64,000 nt of DNA from contig JAALGY010000031.1 in assembly GCA_032358165.1 (NCBI GenBank), forward strand, positions 496,001 to 560,000. The letters run 5' to 3'. Numbering within the stretch: position 1 is the stretch's first letter; every line of letters begins with the position of its first letter. Origin of the DNA: Diplosphaera chodatii. Its lineage: Eukaryota; Chlorophyta; Trebouxiophyceae; Prasiolales; Stichococcaceae. A program made the position numbers and the translations under genes. The notes beneath the pieces are model-generated. The model was not told the origin of the DNA and searched no databases. It saw only the letters and a list, made by a program, of their open reading frames with translations. Shown here in pieces: positions 13,301 through 25,300 of this stretch.

Positions 13301-16300
13301 TGAGCTGCCCTGCGGCTTGAGAGTGGTCTTGCACTTGCAGGTAATCTTTGTGCGCCATGAATGGCTCAACACGCTGAGCTGGCATGCCAGACTCGAGCAC
13401 GAAGTTGGTGCGCAGGATCTGCAGGGGACACATTGCTGACTAAGCTGCAGCTCCTGCGCTCATAATGCATACACATCTGTTGCAAAGAGGAAGGCACCAG
13501 TGCATGCACAGGCCGCTCACCTCCTGCTGGCTGAACAGCAGGCGAGCAGCACTCTGCAGGCTGCCCAGGTCCATTTTGCCCGACAAGACAGTCACGAAGC
13601 CAGCATTGTACGCAGTGGAGGTAGGGTTTGCTTGCCAGAGCTGGAAGAATTGCTCCTGCGAGAATTTGGCTCGGAGTCTGTCAGCGACAAGCTGTGCATA
13701 CACCAGCCAAACAGCTGTCCATACACTTGGCGGGTTGACCAGCCAGCAGTTGGTTCAATGCAACCCCAAGCGCATGGCATCACCTGCTGGAAAGTCAGTG
13801 GGGCGCTCGAATGTGGGTCCGTGCTCAGGCTCAGCGTTGGCCGCAACGGCTGGATCTGCAGCATATCCTGCGCAGCGCCCTGGTCTGCCAGGCGCCGCGC
13901 CAGGGTCCGGATGGTGGGGCATTGCATGAGCCAGGCGACAGGGATGTGGTGGTCGGTCTGCAACGCTGCACGGATCTTCGAGCACACCGCTCCCGCTGCC
14001 AGGGAGTTGCCACCCAGCTGCATGTGCAAAGGCCCATGCTTGCTGCTAGACTGTCATCTACAGTGAGTGAAGAACCACTCAGAGAAAGGCTACTGACAAC
14101 CAACTGCTGCCGATAGCAAATGGCAAGGCCCCAACCTGGAAGAAGTTGTCGTGGACAGAGATGTTCTGATCTGGGCCAGGCAGCACGGCCTGCCAGGCGG
14201 CATGGACAACCTCCTCGGTGTGACCCGACGGTGCAACATACTCCGCAGTCGACTTGAACTCCTGGCGTGGCAGGCTGCGCCTGTCGATCTGCACCCAGGA
14301 TAGCGAGCGATAGGTTGTTGCAACAAGGTATGGCTAGAAGGTTGAGCTCGACAGGAACATATGGTCGCACATCTGCAATGTGGTGTTGTGAATACATGCC
14401 AGGTTGCAGAACTGTGGTGCGCCGCTCACACCTTGCCATTCGCAAGACGCGGCAGTGCGGGCAAGGCCACGATCATTTGAGGCACCATGTAGTGCGGCAG
14501 CCTGGCTGCACATGCCTCCCGTACGGTGCTGACATCGACGTTCGCTGGTGACACATATGCCACCAGCACCGCGCTGCTCTTGCCGGCATCCTGGACCACG
14601 GCCGCAGCGTCATGCACCTCCGCAACTCCAGTCATGACTGCCTCCACCTCTGCAGGAAGCAAAGGCCGATGCCAATCAGGTGTATGACTTGCACCTGTCG
14701 CGGTTGCGAAGGAGCAGGGTGCGAGTGGGCATGCAGTGCCAGATCACAGGCAGCAGGTATGGCGCTGTGCCCACGGCTCACCTGGCAGCTCCACTCTGAA
14801 GCCGCGCAGCTTGACCTGCAGGTCCACGCGGCCCAGGATGCGCTGGTTGCCGTCCGGCAGCCACGCAAGGATGTCGCCGGTCTTGTACATCGTGTCGTAG
14901 TGGAAGCTGTCGCTGGGCAGCTTGAAGGGGTTTGGCAGGAAGCGCTCCGCGGTGAGTTGAGGCTGGCCGGCGTACCCCAGGGACACGCCCACCCCGCTGA
15001 TGTAGCACTCGCCCGGCACGCCCAGGGGGTACGGCTGCATGTTGCGGTCCAGGATGTAGTACCTGTAGTTGGGCTGCGGCCTGCAGCGCACAGTGTTCAG
15101 GACAGTCAGCATCCCATGGAAACGGCAGGCTTTGTGTTGTGCTCAGGCAACTTTCAGGACAATAGCACACCTTCCGACTGGCACCGCGCCCATGTCCTCA
15201 GTGAACTTGGCAGTAGGGTATGTGGAGCTGATGACCGTAGTCTCTGTTGGCCTGTAGGAAGACGGAGCCAGAAGGCTGTCAAGCAACAGCCGCACGGGAG
15301 CTTCTGCCTCTACCCAGTACAACCAGCAACCAAGGGCGTGCGGACTGCCGTAGCTCACCCATACAGCGTGTACAGCTTGGCATGGCGCGCTGTGCGGCGG
15401 CACTGGAACACCGTTGAGGGGTTCAGCGCCTCGCCGCCAACCTCGATGTAGCGGAGACTGTCCAGATCCGCAGGGTCGTCACCGACATCGAGCAGCGCCT
15501 GCAAATGCAATGCTTACTCAGCCTGCTGCTGTCCCTGCATTTCAGGTGGCAAAGCTGTGCATGACAGTGAGTTTCCCATTCGAGCAGCGCACCTGGAGAG
15601 CCGATGGCACGCCAGTGAAAGCTGTGACCCCGTGCTGTGAAATCAGAGACCGCACGCGGGCCATGTCCTTGCACTCGGCCGCCGAGGCAATGACGACGCT
15701 CGTGCCCATCGCGAGTGGCACCCACAGGTCCAGGACTGTCACAGCGATGCAGTGCACTGGTCAGTGGCGGCATCAGAGGCAGGTTTTAAGGGCTGATTGG
15801 ACAGCTAGGCTGTATACTGTCACGGAGTAGTCCGCTCACCACTCATGTCAGCGAAGACTGCCATCGTCTGCATGACGGGGTCGTCGTTGCCAAGACCGCA
15901 CTTGTGCCGCATGGAGATCTCAAAGTCCATTGCATTGATCAGGCCCTCGTGGCAGCATAGGACACCCTTCGGCACACCGGTGGAACCTGCAGACAAAGCA
16001 CACACCTCAGACTAACCTACCGCTGCCTTGCATCTGAAGGGCTCACCATGCAGGATTTAGTAGGTCAGCCAGCAAAACCTCACCGCTGGTGAACAGAATG
16101 TATGCAGGGTCTCTGAGGCCGCAGCGGCCTGTGGGGTTGGCACGCGGTTGCTTCTGGAACTGCGTCCAGTCGCTGCTGAGCAGGAGCTGCTGCACATTCC
16201 GCAGTGCTGGCAGTGCCTCAACACCCTCCTGTGTGAGCATCAGCCTGCAGCTGGCCTGCTCCAGGATAGACTTCACCCGCGCCGCCGGTAGCGTGTGGTC

Positions 16301-19300
16301 CACGGGCACATAGCAGCCGCCGGCCTTCATGACCGCCAGCATCGCCAGGTACAGCTCCGCTTGCTGCAGCAAGCAATGAGAACATCCCTCAAGCTACACC
16401 AAGTTCAGCTCCTTGTGACACACATGCGCTACTGCAATGGCTGTGCTCCATTTGAGGCGTTGAGGGAAATCTCACCTTGTCCAGCATGACCACCACTGCA
16501 GCACCGGCGCCGACGCCCATGCCAATCAGGTAGTGCGCCAGCTGGTTTGCACGCTCATTGACCTGGATGGTGGCATGTCGTCAGCCAACCCTCTGCATGC
16601 TGTCAGCCTAGGACATACGAGACAATCCACCAGCTGGTTGCAACATCAGTCGGAATGCCCGCAGCTCAGTGCAGTATACCTGGCTGTAGGACAGCCTCAC
16701 GCCATCGCCCAGCAGGCAGCAGGCTGATGGCTGCGCCGCTGCGCTTGCCTCGAACACCCCGTGAACTGTGGCCTGCCTGACAGGGGCGTTGGTGGCATTG
16801 AACGTCTCGATGGTGAGCTGCCGCTCCTCGGCGCTCATCAGCGGGACGCGGCTCAGGCGCTCCTGTGGGTCGGCAGCGAGGCCCGCCAGCAGCTGCGAGA
16901 AGTGCTGTGCCATGCGCTCCGCAGTTCCCTTTGTGACCAATGCTGCCGAGAACACCAACTGCCCAGCCAGACCACCATCCCTGAAGCACACAAGCCAGCA
17001 GGTCAAATGTTTGCCATCTTAGCACCGTGGCATGCTGGCAGCAAGAAACGAAAAGCGTCTGCAACAGCTACATCGTGCACTGGATTGGAGCTGGACCACA
17101 TGCCTGCTGGGTGCAATGTGAAAGTCCATGTCTGTCTGCACAATGGCGTCAACGCCCGCCCGCAGCGGCTCATATTGCAGTCCCTCCTGGTGGGCGGCGG
17201 TCGCGCCGGAGTCGACATCTTGCAGGTCCAGCAGCACCTACACAAAGGTTTTGGCGCTGTGGCTCAACTATGGCAGCAGAACCCTTGGGCAACATGGGCG
17301 CCAGAATTGGTGGTAGGTGAGATGGGTCACACACAATCGACAGGGCACCTGGTACACAGGGTTGAAGGCGGCAGAGCGGTCCAGCCGCAGCTCATCCACC
17401 ACCCTGGCAAAGGGTGCATCCGCATGCTCGAAGGCCGCCATGGCGGTCTTGACCGCCCGCTGCAGCAGCTGCTGGAAGCTCGGGTCGCCGCTGAGGTCCA
17501 TGCGCAGCGCCAGGGTGTTGACCAGGCAGCCCGCCAGCCGCTGCACCTCCTCCTGGCCTCTGCCGCCGTACGGCGTGCCCACCACCACGTCCTCCTGCCC
17601 GCTGTAGCGGCCCAGGAAGCAGTGCACGGCGGCCAGCAGCACGACGAAGAGCGTGGTGTGCTGGCCGGCCGCCAGCTGCTGGAGCGCCGCGGCCACATCT
17701 GGTGCCACGTCCAGCGGCACCGCGATGCCGACGGGGCTGAACACGTCGGGTCGCTGGCGGTCCCAGGGCATCTCCAGCAGCGGCGGCGCACCGGCCAGCG
17801 TCTGCTTCCACCATGCCAGCTTGGCGTCCAGCACCTCGCCGGCGAGGTGCTGCTGCTGCCAGGCGGCATAGTCGGCCATCTGCAGAATGCACAGCAAGCG
17901 CGCCATGTTATCGGTCGGCAGCATTGGCAGGCATGGCTGGACGGCAGGCTATTGGTGCTTGTCTGTGAACTGACCGCATCATGTACACACATACCTGCAC
18001 TGGGAGCGGCTGCCAGTCCGGCTGCTTCTGCTTCAGTGCAGCTGCATATGCCTGAGACAGCTCGCGCTGCAAGATCGGCACCGACCAGCCATCAGTGATG
18101 GCATGGTGCAGACTGGCCAGGATGATGTGCTGCTGCTGGCTGACTCTCCAAACCTGCGCGTGCACGACACTCCGGTTGGCACCATGTGGCCTGCCCGCTT
18201 GCGTACACATCTTACAGTATCCAGCGTGCAGCCAACGAATAGGACTCACCTCCATGCGTGCCAATGGCTCTGCCACTAAGTCAAACGGCCTGGATCTGAA
18301 GCGCTCCAGCCGCTCCAAAAGCGCTGTTCCTGTACAGACATGGGGCTTCCTGTTGATACTCGATGGTGTCAAACACACAACGTGTGATACAGGCAGTTGG
18401 TGTGCATGGCCTATGACAGCTCAGGAGTGCTGCCGCACCAGGCTCGATGACACAGCCTTCGCTTGTGACTGACAGCTGCTGTGAAGCACTGTCCCCGAGG
18501 TCAACGAACTGCAGGCAGGCCTCAGCTGCAGGGAGCGGCAGCACTCTCTGAAGGGGCTTGCCATTGCCTGTGGCCTGCACAAAGCGCGTCCGCAGCACCT
18601 GCAGCATGGCAGCATGAGCGCGTCAGATGTGAGCCAGGACGACCACCTGCATGCTCAACTATCATCATCAGCAACATGCACTGCCTTGCGCAATTGTACT
18701 ACTGTAGCACCTCTTGGCGCTGCACGACCATTTGGGCGGCCAGTTGCAGGGCTGCAACGTCCAGGCTGCCCGGCAGGTAGGCTGTGAAGCCGGAGTTGTA
18801 CGTGCTGGAGTCTGGCGCCAGCTGCCACAGCTGGTAGAATTGCTCCTACAGCATGCAAACAGGCAGGTCCACGAGCTGAGCAGGCAGGCTGTGACACGTG
18901 TGAACACGGTAGAGATGGCACAGTGCTAAACCGATGCGACAAATGCACCTGCTGGAAGGAGAGCGGAGCCTCCTTGACTCCATGCTCGTTGGTCGGAATG
19001 GTTGGAACAAGCCTCGGCAGCGCCTCCAGAGATGCGACTGCCCCGGCATCCGCCAGCCGCGCTGCTAGTTTTTCGATGGTCTGGCACTCCAGCACCCACA
19101 CGAGTGGAATGGCTGCCTCGCCACCCAGCACGGTGCGCAACCGGGAGCACAGCGCTCCGGCCTGCAGCGAGTTGCCGCCCATCTGGAAGAAGTTGGCGTA
19201 CACCGACACCGGCTCGCTGATGTGCAGCGTCTCCTGCCAGGCGTCGTGCACCGCCTGCTCCAGCGGCGTGCGTGGCGCCACAAACGCAGGGCCATCTGCC

Positions 19301-22300
19301 GACGCATCGCTGCGGGGCAGCGCCTTGCGTGACACCTTGCCGCTGGGCAGCCGCGGCAGCTCTGCCAGCAGCACGAAGGCCGAAGGCACCATGTAGTGTG
19401 GCAGCTTGGCGTGCGCAGCCCCAAGCATTGCTGCCTCATCTGCTGTTTCTGGTGTGACGTAGGCCACCAGCACTGCTGCTGGGGTGTGCGCATCTTGCAG
19501 CACCACCACAGCGTCCTGCACGCCGGGCACAGCCGCCAGCACCGCCTCGATCTCTCCCAGCTCCAGGCGGAACCCTCGCAGCTTGACCTGGGCATCAGCC
19601 CGCCCAACATACCTGCATTGAGCACAGCATGTCATCAACAGCTGCGCCCCGCAAGCAGTAACAGAGGCATAATTTAGTCATAAGCGGGGCTGAGATCCAT
19701 GGCTGCATGACTGCTGTCCAGAGCACAACATGCCAAAAGCTGCGGTGTTCACCTCAGATTGCCGTCAGGCAGCCAGGCCACCACATCGCCTGTGCGGTAC
19801 ATGCGGTCGTAGGCTGGGCTGTCGTCCGGTTGCTGGAAGGGGTTCGGCAGGAAGCGCTCTGCTGTCAGCTGCGGCTGGCCAGCATAGCCACGCGCCACAC
19901 CCACGCCGCTGGCAAACAGCTCGCCGGGCACACCCACGGGCAGCGGCTGCAGTGAGCGCGGGTCCAGCACATACAGCCGCGTGTTGTGGATGGGCCGCCC
20001 GATGGGCACGCTGCCGACGCCGCTGTACTGGGTGCAGGGGAAGGTGGCCACCATGACGCTGGCCTCCGTGGGGCCTGTGCACAGGGTCATTGCACGTCAT
20101 GACATGGCGTGAAGCAAGCAGAACACCACCATGAAACAGGAGACATTCTGACGTTCCTTGTCAACACAGCACTCACCGTAGCAGTTGTAGATGGCGGCGT
20201 TGGGAATCATGCGCTGCGCCTGTGCCAGGGTGGCAGGGTTCAGCGCCTCTGCCCCCAGCGCCAAGTTCTGTAGGCTGGCTAGCTCCGAGGGAGCTTGGCA
20301 GGTGTCCATGATCACCTGTGCATTGTTCAAGTCCATCAGTCACCTTACAGACATGACAACAATTAATGTGTCGGTTCTGATGAAGGCTGAGGGCGTGTGA
20401 AAGATGATGCCCTGGGCTCAATGCACGGTCGCACACCTGGAACTGCGAGGGCGTGATCATCAGGAACACCACGCCATGCTGCTTGATCAGGCGCCGTGCA
20501 ATGTCGGGGTCCTTGATGTCGTCAGCCGGCGCCACCACGATGCCGCAGCCCATGCTCAGCGGCAGCCAGATGTCCATGATGCTGCCGTCGAAGATGAATG
20601 GCATCGTCTGGAAGAACATGGCGCCCTGGCGCAGGGAAGCCGTCGCGGTGCGGTAGTAGTGCAGCAGGTTCACCACGCCGCCGTGGCACACCTCCACGCC
20701 CTACATTGCGAAGGTCAGCGTCTGAATCCCTGATTGTCAATTAAAGGGATGCCTACTGAGGCAATCATCGGGGCAGCAATCTGGAGGCCTGCAGTTGGGT
20801 CTTGTTGCAACCCCACCTTGGGCTGGCCAGTGGAACCCGAAGTGAAGATGCAGTAAGCGATGTCAGCAGGCCCAGAGCGCTGTCCCAAGTTGTCCACAGG
20901 CTGGTCCTCGAACTCTCCCCACCCCCGGTCCATGACCACCACCTCCGCATCGGTGCGGTCCGCCCAGCTCACTGCCTCCTCCGCGAGCAGCAGCCGCACC
21001 CCGGCTTGATGCACCATGTAGCAGGCACGCTCCTCTGGCAGCTCGGGGTCCAGCGGCACGTAGTAGCCGCCGGCCTTTAGCACCGCCAGCAGCGCAATGT
21101 ACAGCTGCGGGCACTTGGGCAGCGACACGCCCACAGCGCGGCCCGCTGCCACGCCTCTGCCGACCAGCCAGTGCGCCAGCTGGTTGGCGGCAGCGTTCAT
21201 GTCAGCGTATGACAGCTGACGGTTGCCATATGCCAGGCACACTGCAGACGGCCTCCGAGCAGCTGCCCGCTCGAAGAGCTTGTGCAGCGTGGACGTTGAG
21301 GGGTACACTTCCTCGGTGTCGTTGAAGGTGTGGAGCGTCAGCTGGCGCTCAGCTGGGCTCAGTACGTCCAGCTGTGCCAATTGCGTGTCGCAGGAGGCGC
21401 AAGCCGCTGCTAGCAGGTTGCTGAAGTGCTGCGCCATCCGCAACATTGTGGAGGCATCGAAGAGGTCGGTGGAGTAGTTCAGATCAAGAACCACACCAGC
21501 ACTCCTGCACGGTGGCAAGCGACCGTCAGCATGTGTGAACATCAGTGACAAGACCAGCCTGCATGCATTGGGTGAGAGCAGCTGCAGTCCTTGGGGACAC
21601 GATGGCTACCTGATGCTGAGCGTGACGACAAGGTCTGTGAGCACTGTGGAGTTGTCGAATCCGAACGGCTCGAAAGTGAGTCCCTGATCCGGAGCTGCTG
21701 CACCGGCCCCCGCCGCTTCTACATCCACAACCAGCATGACCTGCAGCCGAAGCAGAAAGGTGACTGGCAGACGCATAGATTTGGCAGGGTCATTGGGCAC
21801 TCATGAGGACGCATGTCATGTATAGCAGCAGTGACAGCACATATACCATGCTCACCTGATATATTGGTGTAAATGCTGCGCTGCGCACAGCGCCGAGGCG
21901 GTCAACGATCTGGGCGAACGGTGTGGCGCCGTGTGCAAACGCTGCTGTCGTGGCGGCCCTGGCGTGCTTGAGTGCGGCGGCAAAGCTGCTGGTCTGCACG
22001 GTCTGAAGGCGGATCGCCAGCGTGTTGACAAAGCAGCCCAGCACGCCCTCCACCCCGGGCACATTGCGGTTGGCAAATGGCGTGCCCACCACAATGTCAT
22101 CCTGGCTGCTGTACTTCGCGAGCAGGACCTGAAGTACACAGGAATATATCAGCATCGTCATGACATGGAGAACAGGCATGCAGCAGCAGACAGCAACTTC
22201 ACGACTGGCAGGTTGTCATCATGCCAGAAGATGCAAACCTGAAGCGCTGTGAGGGCCACCACGAAGGGTGTGGTCTGTTGCTGCGCTGCCAGCTCAGTGA

Positions 22301-25300
22301 GGTCGGTGGCTGCCACGTTGGGCATTGCAAGCTGCACACGCGCTCCCCGGTGGGATAACACGTCTGGCCGCGGCCTGTCGTATGGCAGCTCCAGCAGCGG
22401 CGGCACACCCGCCAGCGTGTCTGTCCACCAGGCGAGTTGCTCCTCCAGCTGCACGTGCGAGCGCTGCCATGCGGCGTAGTCCACAACCTGCACTGGCAGC
22501 GGCTGCCAGCTGGGCTGCGTGCTGCTGCAGGCTGCTGCATAGGCTGCCGCCAGCTCCGACTGCATGACCGTGACGGACCAGCCGTCCGTGATGCTGTGGT
22601 GCATGCTGATCAGCAGGATGTGCAGGGAGTCGCTGACACTCCAGACCTGCGCAGAAGCAGAACCATGACACTTGAGCATGTGTGTGGCAGCAAATCCACA
22701 TGAGTCGAGCACACTCTTGGACTTCTGCAATTGCAGTCGCAGTTGTGTGAAACAGCAGGGACAGCAGGATGTGCCTACCTCCATACGAGTGAGCTGCTCG
22801 GACAACAGGTTGAAGGGCTTGCTCATCATGTCACCCAGCTGCTGCTGCAGCGCCGACCCTGCAGCCATTGCCACAGATGTAGAGCACACCTGCCCCGCTG
22901 TGGGCTGCCAGAGTCTGGTCGAGATACATGTGTCTGGAGCAGAAGCTTCTGGCATGCGGTTGACACAAGTCTGCACCTTCAATGACGGCAAGACGTCCAT
23001 CTGCCTGCACGACATCGGTTGTCATAGCAGCCGGCAGCTCAAGAGCCCGCAGTACTTCAGTCTCTGCTGCCAAGGGGAGCACACGCTGCACCACCCCCTG
23101 CTGTCCCTTGAACAACCAGGTTCGTAGCACCTGCACATCGGCAACACTTCGAATCATAAGAAGGGCAGGCCACATGGTTATGCAAGTCAGTGGGCCGCAA
23201 GGAACTGGTTGGCTGGCTCACCTCCTGCCGCTGGCACAGCATGTGCATGGCCGCTTGCAGCGCCTCAATGTCCACATTGCCATGCAGGAAGGCCGAGAAC
23301 CCAGAGTTGTACATTGCTGATTCAGGTGCTCGTTCCCACAACTGGAAGAATTGCTCCTGCAGGACATGACATGGACAATCAGCCCTGCCAAGGATACGCC
23401 CAGCATCATGGCAGGCACAGGCAGACCACAGACCAGCGGCGTTTGCACACCTGCTGGAAGGAGAGTGGAGCTTCCTTGACGCCATGCGAGCCAGCGGTGA
23501 CAGTCGCTGTGAGCGGAGGCAGCGCTGACAGGGATGCTACCGCGCCAGAGTCTGCCAGCCGTGCTGCTAGTTTCTCGATGGTCTGACACTCCAACACCCA
23601 CACGAGTGGAATGGCTGCCTTGCCGCCCAGCACGGTGCGCAGCCGGGAGCACAGGGCTCCGGCCTGCAGCGAGTTGCCGCCCATCTGGAAGAAGTTGGCG
23701 TACACCGACACCGGCTCGCCAATGTGCAGCGTCTCCTGCCAGGCATCGTGCACCGCCTGCTCCAGCGACGTGCGCGGCGCCACAAACGTAGGACCGTCGG
23801 CCGACGCATCGCTGCGGGGCAGCGCCTTGCGTGACACCTTGCCGCTGGGCAGCCGGGGCAGCTCTGCCAGCAGCACGAAGGCCGAAGGCACCATGTAGTG
23901 CGGCAGCTTGGCGTGCGCAGCCCCAAGCATTGCGGCCTCGTCTGCTGTCTGTGGCGTGACATAGGCCACCAGCACTGCTGCTGGGGTGTGCGCATCTTGC
24001 AGCACCACCACAGCGTCCTGCACGCCGGGCACAGTTGCCAGCACCGCCTCGATCTCGCCCAGCTCCAGGCGGAAGCCACGCAGCTTGACCTGGGCATCGG
24101 CCCGCCCAACGTACCTGCATTGAGCATAGCAAATGCTCAACAGCTGTGCCCCGCAAACAGTAACAGAGGCATAATCTAGCATAAGCGGGGCTGAGATCCA
24201 TGGCTGCATGACTGCTGTCCAGAGCACAACATGCCAAAAGCTGCGGTCCTCACCTCAGGTTGCCATCGGGCAGCCAGGCCACCACATCGCCTGTGCGGTA
24301 CATGCGGTCGTAGGCTGGGCTGTCGCCCGGCTGCGTGAAGGGGTTGGGCAGGAAGCGCTCTGCCGTCAGCTGCGGCTGGCCAGCATAGCCACGCGCCACA
24401 CCCACGCCGCTGGCAAACAGCTCGCCGGGCACACCCACGGGCAGCGGCTGCAGTGAGCGCGGGTCCAGCACATACAGCCGGGTGTTGTGGATGGGCCGCC
24501 CAATGGGCACGCTGCCGACGCCGCTGTAATGGGCGCAGGGGAAGGTGGCCACCATGACGCTGGCCTCCGTGGGGCCTGCAGATGATGATCGTGACTTCTG
24601 CTTCAGCATCTGCTTGCACTGGAAGGTCATGCTTACATTTACAATCTTCAACACGATGGGCCTGTGGTGAGTGTATGCTGTAGCACTTGTGCATTACAGC
24701 ACAGGATTTCCGGCGCACACCATAGCAGTTGTAGATGGCGGCGTTGGGAATCATGCGCTGCGCCTTGGCCAGGGTGGCGGGGTTCAGCGCCTCTGCCCCC
24801 AGCGCCAGGTTGCGCAAGCTGGCCAGCTGCGCAGCGTCCTGGCAGGTGTCCATGATCACCTGTACAGTTGTTCAGCTCCATCAGTCACCTTGCAGACATG
24901 ACAGCATTCAATATGTCGGTTCTGAAGGCTGAGGGCATGGGAAAGTAGATGCCCTGTGCTCAATGCACGGTTGCACACCTGGAACTGCGAGGGCGTGATC
25001 ATCAGGAATACCACGCTATGTTGCTTGATCAGGCGCCGTGCAATGTCGGGGTCCTTGATATCGTCAGCCGGCGCCACCACGATGCCGCAGCCCATGCTCA
25101 GCGGCAGCCAGATGTCCATAATGCTGCCGTCGAAGATGAATGGCATCGTCTGGAAGAACATGGATCCGGGTGCCAGGGGTGCTGTGGCAGTCTGGTAGTA
25201 GTGCAGCAGGTTCACCACGCCGCCGTGGCACACCTCCACGCCCTGCAACCGACGACAGCCTAGGTTGCCTGATGTTGCATTAATGAGACATCCTGAACAA

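Larger units (their letters stand above)
18949..23356 (-). other. NRPS module w10: C (class CY), A (pocket P2), T
   Basis: Exons 23356-23222, 23130-22977, 22858-22779, 22646-22239, 22128-21856, 21740-21610, 21504-20817, 20700-20437, 20315-20177, 20074-19753, 19612-18949 (3258 nt, 1086 residues). The C domain has [30 protein letters not shown] near 22.60 kb, [16 protein letters not shown] and [10 protein letters not shown]; it is closest to w7 C. The A domain runs from about 21.33 to 19.33 kb with [30 protein letters not shown] and [10 protein letters not shown], pocket P2. Its N-terminal part is the most divergent of the five P2 copies ([24 protein letters not shown]). T reads MGGNSLQAG, Ser near 19.17 kb. 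With w9 this gives two P2 modules in a row. Confidence 0.92.

Noticed and set aside
16761..18098. Open reading frame of 445 codons on the plus strand
   Set aside because: It lies opposite w11 C and A exons and is a low-complexity antisense shadow of GC-rich, CAG-rich coding sequence. It has no recognisable domain and crosses several well-supported minus-strand introns.
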